DNA of 64,000 nucleotides from DYEP01 sp040755615 (GTDB lineage Bacteria > Bacillota > Sulfobacillia > DUSP01 > DYEP01): NCBI GenBank assembly GCA_040755615.1, contig JBFMAL010000005.1, forward strand, positions 1 through 64,000, read 5' to 3'. The translations under genes and the position numbers were made by a program. Position 1 is the stretch's first letter; each line of letters begins with the position of its first letter. The notes under the pieces were generated by a model. The model ran no database searches. It was given only the letters and a program-made list of their open reading frames with translations, and was not told the origin of the DNA. Below are positions 34,945 through 44,631 of this stretch, in pieces.

Positions 34945-36171
34945 TCACCTGCTTGACGGCCTCACAGGTTGTGGCTTTGTGCCTGTCTTCTCTAAAGCGC
35001 GCTCTGGCAAATAGCTTTTTGCGTCCTCGATCAAATCCTGTGAGAAAAACAGGTCAAGACACGTCATGGCGAGGGCGCATCCCGCCTTGATCGTCGCTTG
35101 CTTCGCACGGTCGGCGGCTACTGCGTGCACGAACTCCTGAGTATGGGTGATTGTACCCTTTTCGGCGATGGCCACATAGGCATGGATAGCAGGCACCACT
35201 TGGCTGACGTTGCCCATGTCGGTTGAGCCGCCGAGCCTTGATGGGGAAAACTCGTGAAAACCCAATTCCCTCAGATTGGCCTCCATCAGGCGTTCAAGAA
35301 CGGGGTTCGAGGCGATGTTGTCAAACGGCAGCTCGTAGGGCGCGATCCTGAACGTGGCTCCTGAAACCAACGAAGCCGCCTGCACGCAATCTCGGAAACG
35401 CGCCACTGCGTGGTCTAGAGCCTGCCGTGTGGCAGCGCGCAGGTAAAACCGGGCCACGCACCTGTCCGGCACTACATTGGCAGCTTTGCCCCCTTCGGCA
35501 ATTATACCGTGGATGGATATGTCCTTAGGCAGGTGCTGGGACAGGGCGTTCACCCCCACGAATAGCTGTACCGCGGCCTGCAACGCGCTGATCCCCTTCT
35601 CCGGCGCTATGGCAGGGTTGACAGTGCGGCCGGAAAAGGTAACTTCCAGCGCATCTAGAGCCAGACTCTCGGCCCTAACCGCAGTCTCGTCACACGGGTG
35701 AAACATGAGCGCTGCATCGATCTCAGAGAACACGCCCCTATCCACCATGACCACCTTGGCGCCGTCCGTTTCCTCTGCGGGCGTTCCAATTACCACTGCG
35801 GTACCAGGCAGCTGGTCCCCTAAGGCGGACAGACCAAGTGCAGCTGCATAGGCGCCCGCAGCGATCAGGTTGTGACCGCAGGCGTGACCGATCTCAGGAA
35901 GTGCGTCATACTCAGCGAGCAACGCCACGCGCGGCCTGTCGGCGCCGCCCCTGTACTCCGCCAAGAACGCAGTGTCATACCCCGCCACGCCCATGTCCAC
36001 GCGATAGCCCAACGACTTAAGCCTCGTTGCGATCACCCGGGCGGACCTGTACTCCTGCTTGCCGATCTCCGGGTTTTCAAAAAGGTCCTGGGCCAGCTCC
36101 CAGATATCATCAGCGGACCTGGTGATGCGCTCACACACTGCGTTCTTTGCTGCCACAAGCGTGAAAGGCAA
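34945..36171 (-). CDS. M20-family amidohydrolase (AbgB/IAA-amino-acid hydrolase-like)
   Basis: A 408-residue dinuclear metal hydrolase that cleaves N-acyl or aminobenzoyl-glutamate-type amides. Motifs: LFENPEIGKQEYRSA, ALLAEYDALPEIGHACGHNLI (metal His/Asp/Cys region), GTPAEETDGAKVVMVDRG (base Glu and metal Glu) and a late THTQEFVHA. The frame begins TTG 36171 behind GAGGG; GTG 36156 is an alternative. It is co-oriented with ridA immediately downstream. Substrate not predictable; a link to the purine/ureide block 9 kb away is possible but unsupported. Confidence 0.85.
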   Translation of the reverse strand: MPFTLVAAKNAVCERITRSADDIWELAQDLFENPEIGKQEYRSARVIATRLKSLGYRVDMGVAGYDTAFLAEYRGGADRPRVALLAEYDALPEIGHACGHNLIAAGAYAAALGLSALGDQLPGTAVVIGTPAEETDGAKVVMVDRGVFSEIDAALMFHPCDETAVRAESLALDALEVTFSGRTVNPAIAPEKGISALQAAVQLFVGVNALSQHLPKDISIHGIIAEGGKAANVVPDRCVARFYLRAATRQALDHAVARFRDCVQAASLVSGATFRIAPYELPFDNIASNPVLERLMEANLRELGFHEFSPSRLGGSTDMGNVSQVVPAIHAYVAIAEKGTITHTQEFVHAVAADRAKQATIKAGCALAMTCLDLFFSQDLIEDAKSYLPERALEKTGTKPQPVRPSSR

Positions 36172-36312
36172 ATACCCTCAACTCCGCGCAAGTAGATTAT
36201 CTTTTGATCACTACTCCTCTTTCGGCGAAAATCCTACCATTGCGAAAGGAAAAACAGCAAGGTTGGATGGGCCGTGCCTCCGGGAGCCGCATCCTCCCCC
36301 CCCCACCAAGAG

Positions 36313-36519
36313 CTACGATCTGACGGTGGGCACCACGATCCACGCGTCATTTCCCAGACGGTACACATCCGCGCGGAGAAGTCTGCCCACTTCCATGGCC
36401 AACTTCTCGCGGGCGTCCGGGTCGTCCACGCGGAACGTAGGGACCCCGCCGTCCACCAGATCCACGTGCTTCGGGACCACCATGGCCAGTATGGACCTTT
36501 CTACAGCCTTGACCGACAT
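36313..36519 (-). CDS. Capping complex subunit for YIEGIA
   Basis: A 68-residue protein following the YIEGIA gene. It resembles the small conserved partner annotated as capping complex subunit for YIEGIA: VPKHVDLVDGGVPTFRVDD, then LAMEVGRLLRADVYRLGNDAWIVVP. Start ATG 36519 has AGGTG 6 bases upstream, the ribosome-binding site overlapping the YIEGIA stop. The molecular role is not known to me; the pair is found in spore formers. A run of ten C residues lies downstream at about 36295-36304. Confidence 0.7.
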   Translation of the reverse strand: MSVKAVERSILAMVVPKHVDLVDGGVPTFRVDDPDAREKLAMEVGRLLRADVYRLGNDAWIVVPTVRS

Positions 36520-36524
36520 ACAGT

Positions 36525-37409
36525 TCACCTCGCGAACACTTTCATTACAGAACTTTCTTTCTTGGAGGATTCAAGAAGCGGCACCAGTTCCACGGCTTTA
36601 ACAAGCGCGTCCGGGTCTTTTTTCACGGGCACCAGGAAGACCACCACGGTACCTTTTCCAAAATCTCTCCGTGTGATGACGTACCGCCGGAGGCCGAGCG
36701 CTCTCGCCGCCTCCGCTGCCAGGGCCTGCCTCTGCCCATAATTAGCGATGGCCACCTCGTACTCTGGCCTTTTGGGGGTTACCAGCACCGCTATGCCTTC
36801 TCTTTCAATGAAATCCCGGGCCCTGGCCGGACCCACGTTCATGAGCCAGATGTCCCCTGCGTAAAGGTCCGACCCATCAAAGCGGATCTTCACCGGCGAA
36901 ACAGAGGCAATATCCCCCACTACCTTGCCGCGCGAGACGTACGCCAACACCAAAAAGGTTGCAAACCCCAGGGCGGCAGCAGCCGTCATCCTGACTAAAT
37001 CGTTGGGGATGCGTGCCACCTGGGCAGTGGAGGTAGTGATGAGTCCGACCAGCATGGCCAGATAGTTGCGAGACTCGAACGTCTTGGCTATACCATCAAT
37101 ATATGCGGCACCACGTGGGACAAACTCTGTCGCCTCAAGATCATGGAGGCTTGTGCGCTCCATCTGCCTGATCCCCCGAAACTGCTGCATGGCCATGGCA
37201 AGAAAGGTCACGGCAATGAAGTTGCGGGTTAACAGCGCGGGGAGAGCGACCGCACCCAGCGCAGAGGCGATAAACCCTGTCCAGGTCTGGATCAAGAGCC
37301 CGTTCGGATAAGACGGGTACTGCCGGTAATCCTGCCGGAGCAAGAGCACGCGTGCGAGCGTACCCATGGCGGTGCCGATGACGATGTTCAAAAACAGCGC
37401 ATCTACCAC
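36525..37409 (-). CDS. YIEGIA-domain membrane protein
   Basis: A 294-residue membrane protein. N-terminal helices (about 1-70) are followed by the signature AAYIDGIAKTFESRNYLAM, a variant of the YIEGIA motif that names the family. Two further helices (about 120-160) precede a soluble C-terminal half. The family is conserved in spore-forming Firmicutes and its biochemical function is not established. The small capping subunit is encoded immediately downstream. It is divergent from the phosphoesterase gene, with 65 bases between them. Confidence 0.8.
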   Translation of the reverse strand: MVDALFLNIVIGTAMGTLARVLLLRQDYRQYPSYPNGLLIQTWTGFIASALGAVALPALLTRNFIAVTFLAMAMQQFRGIRQMERTSLHDLEATEFVPRGAAYIDGIAKTFESRNYLAMLVGLITTSTAQVARIPNDLVRMTAAAALGFATFLVLAYVSRGKVVGDIASVSPVKIRFDGSDLYAGDIWLMNVGPARARDFIEREGIAVLVTPKRPEYEVAIANYGQRQALAAEAARALGLRRYVITRRDFGKGTVVVFLVPVKKDPDALVKAVELVPLLESSKKESSVMKVFAR

Positions 37410-37474
37410 AAAGACACCTCCGTGCTCTAGTATTGCCCTGATCAGGGCAAACTAGATCTCCCGGAGGTATCCGC

Positions 37475-38869
37475 ATGCGACTTGGCTTCGGCAGGAACGA
37501 AACCCTTGTCTACATCCTGTTCTCCCTCGTGGGCATGTTCGCGCTAGTGTCGCTCGGAAGCGCTAGCAGCTACTACATCGATGCCTTCCAAGTTGGCCTC
37601 TCGCTCCGCATCTTTGACCGGGGTCAGACAGAGGTCGTGATACCGCCTGTGGGACGGATACGCGCCATTACCCACAGGACCCCCCTCGAACTCATAATCA
37701 CCCTGGAAAACGTAGATCCAAACCTCCTGGCGGAAGCGGTCGCAGAGGCAGGCGACAGGGAGGCCCTGGTGCAGAAGGTGAGCCGGGGACTCCGCCGGAT
37801 TGTCAGTTGGTTCATGTTGCGCGTACTGCTTTTGTCCGCTATCGGAGGGGGAATGGGGGTGCGGCTGCTCGGCGTCACCAAGAGACGAAGCCTTATCTTC
37901 GGCGTGCTGGTAGCATCATTCGCCATGGGAAGCCTCCTTTTGCTTTCGTGGGTAACATACGATATCAAGGGGTTTTCCAATCCCCAGTACTTCGGTATGC
38001 TGGAGGCCGCGCCGTGGATGACCGGCCTCCTTGAAGAAAGCGTGGTGAGAATAGACCAGCTGGGCGGAAAGCTCGCAATGCTTGCGGAGAACCTCTCCAT
38101 GCTGTTCGGCGCCATCGACAGGCTCGAGCCCCTCGGCAGGGTGAGGGCGGACACGCGTATACTCCTGGTCTCGGACATCCACAACAACCCGGCTGCCATG
38201 GATTTTATACAGCGGGCGGTCGAGGTGTTCGACATATCCTTCATTATCGACGCAGGGGATCTTACCGACTGGGGAACTGCCATCGAAGCGTCAATCACCA
38301 GGCGCATCGAGGATTTCGGGGTACCCTACTTGATCGCTCCCGGCAACCACGAAGCGCCTGACATCATCAGGCACCTCCGAAACGTAAGGAACGTGATCGT
38401 ACTTGATGGGCAGCTCGAGCGTGTGAGCGGCATTTCCGTGCTAGGCGTTGCAGATGACGGAGCAGACACCTCCCTGGCCACCGTCTCCGATGCGGGCATT
38501 GCCAGACAGCGCGCCGCTGCGAAGAAGGCCCTTGCCGAAAGCGCGGTGCCCCCCATGATACTGGTCATACACAATATAGTGCTGGGCAGGGAGTTCATCG
38601 GCATGGTACCCGTGGTAGTCTCAGGACACTCCCATTCTTTCGGGATTGAGCGCGGTGAGCGCGGTATCCTGATCAACCCGGGAACAACGGGGGCTGCGGG
38701 ACTGCGCGGAATCACCGTCCCCCGCGAAGTCCCGTACAGCATGGCTATACTTCACATTCGGGAGTGGCGTCCCATCGCGGTAGACACGATTCACGTCTAC
38801 AACGTGAAGTCCACATTTACCCTCCAGCGAACGCTCGTGGAAGATATTTTTGATACCCCCGGCTGGTAG
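37475..38869 (+). CDS. Membrane-anchored metallophosphoesterase
   Basis: A 464-residue protein. An N-terminal helix (about 12-32), a 90-residue extracytoplasmic part and two helices (about 111-160) precede a calcineurin-like phosphoesterase domain with LVSDIHNNPAAMD, IDAGDLTDWG, APGNHEAPD, VIHNIVLG and VVSGHSHSFG, all five metal-binding blocks. The final helix pair places the domain on one face of the membrane; which face is unclear. The substrate could be a lipid, nucleotide or phosphoprotein. It is monocistronic as far as can be seen. Confidence 0.85.
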   Translation: MRLGFGRNETLVYILFSLVGMFALVSLGSASSYYIDAFQVGLSLRIFDRGQTEVVIPPVGRIRAITHRTPLELIITLENVDPNLLAEAVAEAGDREALVQKVSRGLRRIVSWFMLRVLLLSAIGGGMGVRLLGVTKRRSLIFGVLVASFAMGSLLLLSWVTYDIKGFSNPQYFGMLEAAPWMTGLLEESVVRIDQLGGKLAMLAENLSMLFGAIDRLEPLGRVRADTRILLVSDIHNNPAAMDFIQRAVEVFDISFIIDAGDLTDWGTAIEASITRRIEDFGVPYLIAPGNHEAPDIIRHLRNVRNVIVLDGQLERVSGISVLGVADDGADTSLATVSDAGIARQRAAAKKALAESAVPPMILVIHNIVLGREFIGMVPVVVSGHSHSFGIERGERGILINPGTTGAAGLRGITVPREVPYSMAILHIREWRPIAVDTIHVYNVKSTFTLQRTLVEDIFDTPGW

Positions 38870-39003
38870 GGTCAAGGTTCTCACCAGTTTTGCCTTCTTT
38901 GCGGCTTGCGGCGTGCCTTCCTTGACCCAACCCCCAAATTGCATTACAATTCAAGCAACGGGTATCTAATCTATGGATCCGAAAGGGCGACTTCTATTGA
39001 GGG

Positions 39004-40413
39004 AGTGGCATCGCCGCAGTGGTCGGCGTCCAGTCCGGACCAGGGCTGGCGGCAAAAGTCTTGGATACACTGACTCACAGGGGACCAAAGATGAAGAGGC
39101 TTTGCCATCTCCCGAAGGTCGAGGCGGGATTCGTCGGCCTATCTTCAGACGGGACGGAAGAGACGGCAACGATCGGTAGTTATTCAGTCTTTGTGGACGG
39201 ACGCATTTACCGATTCGCGGGAAACGAGCAGGTGCGCGTTTTTCCCGAAGAACTGCACGCGAAAAGGCCGTGTTTGATCTCTTTGGTAACTTCGCCTTCA
39301 TGATCATGTGGGATGAAGGCATTCTCCTCGCTAGGGATCCCTTCGGACTGAAACCCCTGTATTGGGGTGAGTCAGGAAGCACGAGGTATTCCAGTTCGGA
39401 GATCAAGGGGCTCGTCCCGCTCACCGAACAGATCCACGTGTTCCCTCCCGGGCACTACTGGTACGCAGGCAAGTTCCACAAGTACTTCACTCCCCGTTAC
39501 GCCGAGTCGGAGAACCGGAACGTGGAAGCTGCCATCTCCCGGCTCAGACGGCTGTTGCAACAGTCCTTTGAACGTCGGTACAGAAAGGCATCAGGCGTTC
39601 TTTTAAGCGGCGGGCTTGACTCAAGTGTCGTCGCAGTGCTGGCCGCCCACCATGGTCTTCCCACCTTCGCAGTAGGTAACACGGGTTGCCCCGACCTCCG
39701 GTGCGCGAGAGAAGTAGCATCTTGGGCTGGAACATTACGAGCACGTCTTCTTTGAGGATGAGCTCGTGGAGATATTGCCGGAAGTCATCTATTACCTCGA
39801 GTCGTTCGACTCGTACATGGTCAGAAGCGCTCTCGCCAATTACCTGGTAGCCCGGATGGCTGCACGCTTCGGCTGCGAGGCAGTGTTCTGTGGCAAGGGG
39901 TCCGATGAACTGTTCGGCGGGTACGCTTACCTGAAGAAGTTTGAATCAGGAGAAGAACTCAAAGCGGAGCTCTTAGACCTCACCATGTCAGGTCATTCTG
40001 GCGGTTTTCAGAGGGTGGATCGGATGACCGCGGCCCACTCCCTTGAGGTGGAAATGCCTTTCATGGACGAGGAGGTTGTGCGGTTTGCCTTCTCCATTCC
40101 CGGGTCCTGGAAGATTCACGGACAGGATAAGGCAGAAAAATGGATTCTGCGCCGCACATTTGAAAAAGATCTGCCCGCCTCCATCACCTGGAGAAAGAAA
40201 CAAAAGTTCTACCAGGGCTCTGACACCGGCACGGTGATGAAGGCCTTTGCGGAAAAGTGCGTCTCAGACCGGGAGCTCACAAGGGAGCAACGGAGATATA
40301 ACAGACAATTTGCCTCGAAGGAAGAGCTGCTATACTACAGGATCTTCGCCGAATACTTCCCGCACGCATCCTGCGAGGATACGGTAGGCCACACCCGAAC
40401 GATCATGGCCTGA
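39004..40413 (+). pseudogene. asnB: Frameshifted asparagine synthetase (AsnB-type)
   Basis: Three frames together give AsnB. About 39004-39265 is the class II glutaminase domain (SGIAAVVGVQ, LTHRGP). About 39270-39735 continues with VFDLFGNFAFMIMWDEG, RDPFGLKPLYWGE and the PP-loop LLSGGLDSSV. About 39735-40413 has YEHVFFEDELVEILPE, FCGKGSDELFGGY and EMPFMDEEVVRFAFSIPG. Frameshifts lie near 39255-39275 and 39720-39740. The usual Met-Cys-Gly-Ile opening is absent: GSGI follows an in-frame TGA at 38998, so the nucleophile cysteine is missing. Three separate defects favour a true pseudogene over sequencing error. Confidence 0.82.
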
Positions 40414-40427
40414 AAGACTCCACAGAA

Positions 40428-40465
40428 AGGGACGGGTTACCCGAATGTGGCCGTACCCCGTCCCT
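40428..40465. terminator. Terminator between asnB remnant and foldase gene
   Basis: AGGGACGGG (40428-40436) pairs with CCCGTCCCT (40457-40465), perfect 9 bp, between convergent genes. Confidence 0.65.
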
Positions 40466-40559
40466 CCATTGTGCAGCAAGGCGGAAAAGCAAGGGAATTT
40501 CACATGTGCCAGTTGAGAAGAACACCCGGGCATAACCCAGGTGTTGCATTTCAAAGAAA

Positions 40560-41465
40560 CTATTGCCTTGATGTGTACTCGATCTTCGCTGCCGCTCTCA
40601 GGTCCTGCATCCAGCTGGAGGCCAGGTCCGATACCTGCGAGTCCATATACGAGTCCAGCACCTGGTCGCGCACCTCTTCAAAGCTCGGGTTAAAGGGGGC
40701 CTTCCTGTCCATTGCCTGGATTATGTGCCAGCCGTACACCGTCTGTACTGGTTCGGAGATCTCTCTTATCTCCAGTGCAAACGCGACCGCGGAAAACGCC
40801 GGATCCATGTCCTCGTACTCGAAGTAGTCGAGGTCGCCGCCTCGCGCGGCAGACCACGAGTCAAGGGAGAGCTCGTCAGCCAGGTCGGCGAAGTCCTCGC
40901 CGGCGGCGAGTCTTCGCTTCGCCTCTTTGGCTTCTTCCTCGGTGGCAACCAGGATGTGTCTTGCTCTTACCTGTTCACCGTGGGCAAACAGGTGCTTGTT
41001 GTCCTCAAAGTACGCTCTGAGCTGTTCTTCAGTAGGCTTGATGTCCAGGGCAATGATCTTTCTGGCCAAAAGGTCCGTCCGGAAGTGGGTTTTCAAATCA
41101 TCTTCAGTCATACCATACATGGCCAGAGTATAGTGGTACTCGGCTTCCGACGAGAAGTTCCTCTTTACCCTGTCAATTTCCTTGGCAATTTCCTCATCGC
41201 TCACTGACACACCGCGCTTCTTCGCTTCCTGCATAACCAGCCTGTCTGAAATGAGTTCCTCAAGTGTGTCCCGTCCGATCTTGGCGTACATCAGCTTGTA
41301 GAGCTCATCACGCGTGATCTTCTCCCCGTTCACAACAGCGACCACATCTGACTGGCTGTTCAGTAAGAAGGCAATGGAAGTGATGACAATGCCCGCGATG
41401 ATCACTGATGCGACGGCTATGACATGAGGTCTTATCTCCCTCTTCCTTATCTTCTTTTGTTCCAA
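40560..41465 (-). CDS. PrsA/SurA-type peptidyl-prolyl isomerase (foldase)
   Basis: About 301 residues. A basic N-terminus and a single membrane helix (HVIAVASVIIAGIVITSIAFLL) tether a SurA_N-like region (AVVNGEKITRDELYKLMYAK) and a parvulin domain (VRARHILVATEEEAKEAKRRLAAGEDFADLADELSLD; GGDLDYFE; VQTVYGWHIIQAMDR). It helps fold exported proteins outside the membrane. No lipobox cysteine is seen. TTG 41465 is chosen because GGAGGG lies 6 bases upstream; ATG 41486 with AGGGG is the alternative. Confidence 0.87.
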   Translation of the reverse strand: MEQKKIRKREIRPHVIAVASVIIAGIVITSIAFLLNSQSDVVAVVNGEKITRDELYKLMYAKIGRDTLEELISDRLVMQEAKKRGVSVSDEEIAKEIDRVKRNFSSEAEYHYTLAMYGMTEDDLKTHFRTDLLARKIIALDIKPTEEQLRAYFEDNKHLFAHGEQVRARHILVATEEEAKEAKRRLAAGEDFADLADELSLDSWSAARGGDLDYFEYEDMDPAFSAVAFALEIREISEPVQTVYGWHIIQAMDRKAPFNPSFEEVRDQVLDSYMDSQVSDLASSWMQDLRAAAKIEYTSRQ

Positions 41466-41555
41466 GTCGCTCCCTCCGATTCTCATAGTTTGTCCCCTGT
41501 CAATACCATACACGAAAAAACTGTTTTCGTCGTGTCCAAACTTTAAACTTTTCAA

Positions 41556-41862
41556 AAACAGTTTCTAGAAAAGCTCCCTTGTATTTGAATATCTGTATAA
41601 TCTCATTACTTACGCAGCTAGTATACGGTCGACATCACTTCCCCTGGATGCACCACTGCGTCAAATAGGATTCAATCAGAGGCGGTATTGAAAGGCAGGC
41701 CGGCACTCCTTCCGTGCTATTTGCATAATATCTAATGATTAATGCCCCGAAAGTCAGGCGACGGCAGATCCAGGTGTATCTTCTCTGTCAGGGCAGGGAA
41801 AACCTGCTCGACAGGCAAGCCTGGTGCGACCGAACATATAAAGCCCCCTAGGTGTGAGAGAA
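41556..41862. other. Intergenic region between foldase and galU
   Basis: About 300 bases without a gene. A TATAAT box on the plus strand at 41597-41602 could promote galU, but its -35 is poor. Nothing else stands out. Confidence 0.3.
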
Positions 41863-42768
41863 ATGAGAGTGGACAAGGCAGTAATACCTGTCGCGGGCCT
41901 CGGTACGAGGTTTTTGCCCGTTACGAAGGCACAGCCCAAGGAGATGCTCCCCATCGTGGATACTCCCATTATCCAATATGTGGTCGAGGAAGCGGTCGCG
42001 TCAGGCATCACCGACATCCTGTTTGTCACCGGGCGGGGAAAACGCGCCATCGAGGACCATTTCGACCGCTCGGTGGAACTCGAATACTTCCTTAAACAGA
42101 CAGGAAAACAAAAGATGGCCAAGGCGCTGAGAGATATCTCAAATTTGGCGGATGTCCACTTTATTCGCCAGAAGGAACCGCTCGGGCTGGGCCATGCGGT
42201 GCTTTTGGCAAGGCACCACGTGGGGAATGAGCCCTTTGCAGTGCTCCTCGGAGATGAGATCTTCTGTGGCCAGACTCCCTGCCTCGCCCAGATGGTGGCG
42301 GTTTTCAAGAGCTCGGGCCACCCGGTGGTGGCGGCCCAGCGCGTGACTAGGCAAGAAGTATCAAACTACGGGGTCATCGACGCCCGCCCGCTTTCTGACC
42401 TCTTGTTTGAAGTGCAAGACCTGGTGGAGAAGCCGCCCCTGCACGATGCGCCGTCGGACCTCGCCGTCGCGGGCAGGTACGTGCTCACCCCCGACATCTT
42501 CCCCCTGCTTGCTGCTACACGCCCTGGTTCGGGCGGGGAAATCCAGCTCACCGATGCGCTCAGGCAGCTGACGCGGAAGCGGTCTGTCTACGCACTGATT
42601 CCAAATGCCGAACGATACGACGTGGGCCACCTCCTTGGATTCATAAAAGCCAACATCCTTTTTGCAGTTAGACGAAAGGACATAGGCCCGGAGGTCATAA
42701 AGTTCCTGCGCGACCTGCTCGAGGGCGACAGCCGAGAAAGCGGGGCTACCCGAGGGCAGACAGTATAA
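41863..42768 (+). CDS. galU: UTP-glucose-1-phosphate uridylyltransferase
   Basis: A 301-residue GalU that makes UDP-glucose for envelope polysaccharides and glycolipids. Motifs: AVIPVAGLGTRFLPVTKAQPKEMLPIVD (nucleotide-binding), VFKSSGHPVVAAQRV, VSNYGVIDA, VEKP and GGEIQLTDAL, with the family's RYDVGHLLGF-like tail. Length is typical. Start ATG 41863 agrees with family starts; GTG 41854 is in frame. Its 3' end overlaps the convergent DUF401 gene by 23 bases. Confidence 0.93.
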   Translation: MRVDKAVIPVAGLGTRFLPVTKAQPKEMLPIVDTPIIQYVVEEAVASGITDILFVTGRGKRAIEDHFDRSVELEYFLKQTGKQKMAKALRDISNLADVHFIRQKEPLGLGHAVLLARHHVGNEPFAVLLGDEIFCGQTPCLAQMVAVFKSSGHPVVAAQRVTRQEVSNYGVIDARPLSDLLFEVQDLVEKPPLHDAPSDLAVAGRYVLTPDIFPLLAATRPGSGGEIQLTDALRQLTRKRSVYALIPNAERYDVGHLLGFIKANILFAVRRKDIGPEVIKFLRDLLEGDSRESGATRGQTV

Positions 42769-43978
42769 GTACCATTAAAGTGGCGGCTCCCACCATGGAA
42801 AGCACGGGCGCCGCCACGCGCTTGAGGAGTTTCCCCATGGACACGTCATAATAGTCCCTTGTCAGGACATAGCAGAGGTGTACCGGCGAGAGCAAATATC
42901 CCGCGATGGAGCACACGAATACCAGGGCGTAGTATGCGACACGCAGAGTAAGCGTATCAAGCACGGGCCCAAACACCGCGAACGCGATGCCCACGCCCGG
43001 ATAGTTGGTGCCGGTCAGAAGCCCCGCTGCGAAGGGTATAATCACCGCCAGTGCGATGATAGGAAACCCCGCGCTCGTCATGGTGTTTGCTACCAGTTCC
43101 ACCGACCCCGAATGAATTACATAACCTTTTAGGATCATTACACCCGCTATGGTCAGCGCCAGCTTAAAGTCAACGTGGTAGACCAGTTCCCTTATGAATG
43201 CAGCCGGAGGTTGTCCCCTGAACGCGCGTCGGAGAAAATAACCGGCGGTAGCGACGCCCGCTCCAGCTGCCAGCAAGAATTCGAGCCTCAATACATAATA
43301 GGTGAAAACGATGGCCAGTATGGGGGAGCAGTCTGCGGCGAAGGCGGCGAGAAGCCTCCAGGAAAGCCGCCCCTCCTGAGAAAGCGCCCTCGTTGAGCCC
43401 CTGAAACATACCGCTGCAGCGACAGCAGCCCCCACGATGGTAGGCCAGACCGAGTATCGTATGAGTTCGCCCGCGGTAAGCCCGGACAGATCGGCGACCA
43501 AGATGAACAGCGGGTGCAGCGGGTAGACAAAGTACCAAAAATGCCTGAAAAGGAGGTTTGCCGCTGCCATGCTGAGTTTGTTCATACCCGCCCTCTCACC
43601 CGAGCGCTCGACCATGGGAGCGGACATGATCGCCCCGCCCGGTACGGTCAGCATTCCGACGACCATTGGGAGCACCGCCGTCAGCACCCGGGGATCGCGT
43701 ATGATGAACGTAAGGTCGCTCACCATCCTGTCCAAAAGCCCCGACCTCTTCATCATATACCCAAGAAGGTGGATCGCACACACCGATGCGGCCAGCCTGA
43801 TGGTAGATGGATCCAGCGCGCTCGCGTACGCAACCCTGATAATATCCGGTACACTCATGCCAGCCGTAACCGCAATGACCACCCCTCCGGCCACAAGGCT
43901 CGCGCCCAGGTTGAACCGCCTGGAGCTGAGCCCCAGTATCACCGCGAACGAACACAAAAGGCCTGCAGTCTGTATCAC
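42746..43978 (-). CDS. DUF401-family integral membrane protein
   Basis: A 410-residue polytopic protein with about 10-12 helices, resembling DUF401 proteins: LSSRRFNLGASLVAGGVVIAV near the start, MVVGMLTVPGGAIMSAPMVE, NLLFRHFWYFVYPLHP, LLTGTNYPGVGIAFAVFGPV and GYLLSPVHLCYVLTRDYY. The layout suggests an ion-transporter-like permease, perhaps for an organic acid, but no substrate is known. Start GTG 43978 overlaps the upstream stop (GTGA), so it is the third gene of an operon with an MBL hydrolase and a SpeE-like protein. Confidence 0.8.
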   Translation of the reverse strand: MIQTAGLLCSFAVILGLSSRRFNLGASLVAGGVVIAVTAGMSVPDIIRVAYASALDPSTIRLAASVCAIHLLGYMMKRSGLLDRMVSDLTFIIRDPRVLTAVLPMVVGMLTVPGGAIMSAPMVERSGERAGMNKLSMAAANLLFRHFWYFVYPLHPLFILVADLSGLTAGELIRYSVWPTIVGAAVAAAVCFRGSTRALSQEGRLSWRLLAAFAADCSPILAIVFTYYVLRLEFLLAAGAGVATAGYFLRRAFRGQPPAAFIRELVYHVDFKLALTIAGVMILKGYVIHSGSVELVANTMTSAGFPIIALAVIIPFAAGLLTGTNYPGVGIAFAVFGPVLDTLTLRVAYYALVFVCSIAGYLLSPVHLCYVLTRDYYDVSMGKLLKRVAAPVLSMVGAATLMVLILSALG

Positions 43979-44631
43979 GAGTCCACCTCCAGTCGGGCGC
44001 CTTTCGCCGGTGATCTGGCCAGGTACAGCCAGTTGTCATCGACCTCCAGCGCACGGACGTCGGGAAATACGTCTTGAAGCCTCTGAAGAAAGCCTGGGGA
44101 ATGGCAGATGCTCCAGATTGACACCGCACCGCCAGGAGCGAGCGCGGATTTCATCGCGTAAAACCCCTCCCGCCCGTACAGCCACGCGTTGCCCTTCGTG
44201 CAAAGCCAGTCAGAACCGTTATCCGTGTCGCATACAATGGCATCATACAAATACGGGCATTCCCGTATGTAGTATCCAAAATCACCGATCACCAGCTCTA
44301 CGCGGCGCGAGATCAGGCAGTTACCGTTCTTGCGGGAGAAGTAAGTGCGGTTCCACCTGGCAACAGAAGCTGAGATCTCGACCACTATCACCTTTTCCAC
44401 GGTGGGCCATCTCAGCGCTTCCTGCGTCGAGTAGCCCACGCCCAGCCCGCCTATAAGCACAGACCGGGGTGTTTCAAGCAGCGACAGCACAGCGCGTACC
44501 AGCACCCGCTCTGAAGCACCTCCGTACGTGGCCATGAGGAAGAGGCCGTTTCCGATGATCTCGTAGTGATGCCCGGCCCTCCCCAGTACCACCTCGAGCC
44601 CGTTTTCCACGCAGCGCTCGACCGCGCTCAA
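43975..44631 (-). CDS. Spermidine synthase-like SAM-dependent protein
   Basis: A 218-residue protein with the methyltransferase/spermidine-synthase fold: SVLIGGLGVGYSTQEAL (SAM loop), VIVVEISASVARWNR, RVELVIGDFGYYI, DAIVCDTDNGSDWL and a GGAVSIWSI beta strand. It is shorter than true SpeE (about 280) and lacks the N-terminal strand domain and the usual GGGDG loop, so a polyamine product is doubtful. A TTG start overlaps the MBL stop, and its own stop overlaps the DUF401 start. The function of the three-gene set is unknown. Confidence 0.78.
   Translation of the reverse strand: MSAVERCVENGLEVVLGRAGHHYEIIGNGLFLMATYGGASERVLVRAVLSLLETPRSVLIGGLGVGYSTQEALRWPTVEKVIVVEISASVARWNRTYFSRKNGNCLISRRVELVIGDFGYYIRECPYLYDAIVCDTDNGSDWLCTKGNAWLYGREGFYAMKSALAPGGAVSIWSICHSPGFLQRLQDVFPDVRALEVDDNWLYLARSPAKGARLEVDS

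Noticed and set aside
39004..40413. Programmed frameshifting in asnB
   Set aside because: There are two shifts without slippery signals plus a missing start and catalytic Cys, which fits decay or error better.
43514..44456. Plus-strand frames opposite DUF401 and the SpeE-like gene
   Set aside because: Shadow frames; the minus strand shows tight operon overlaps and protein motifs.
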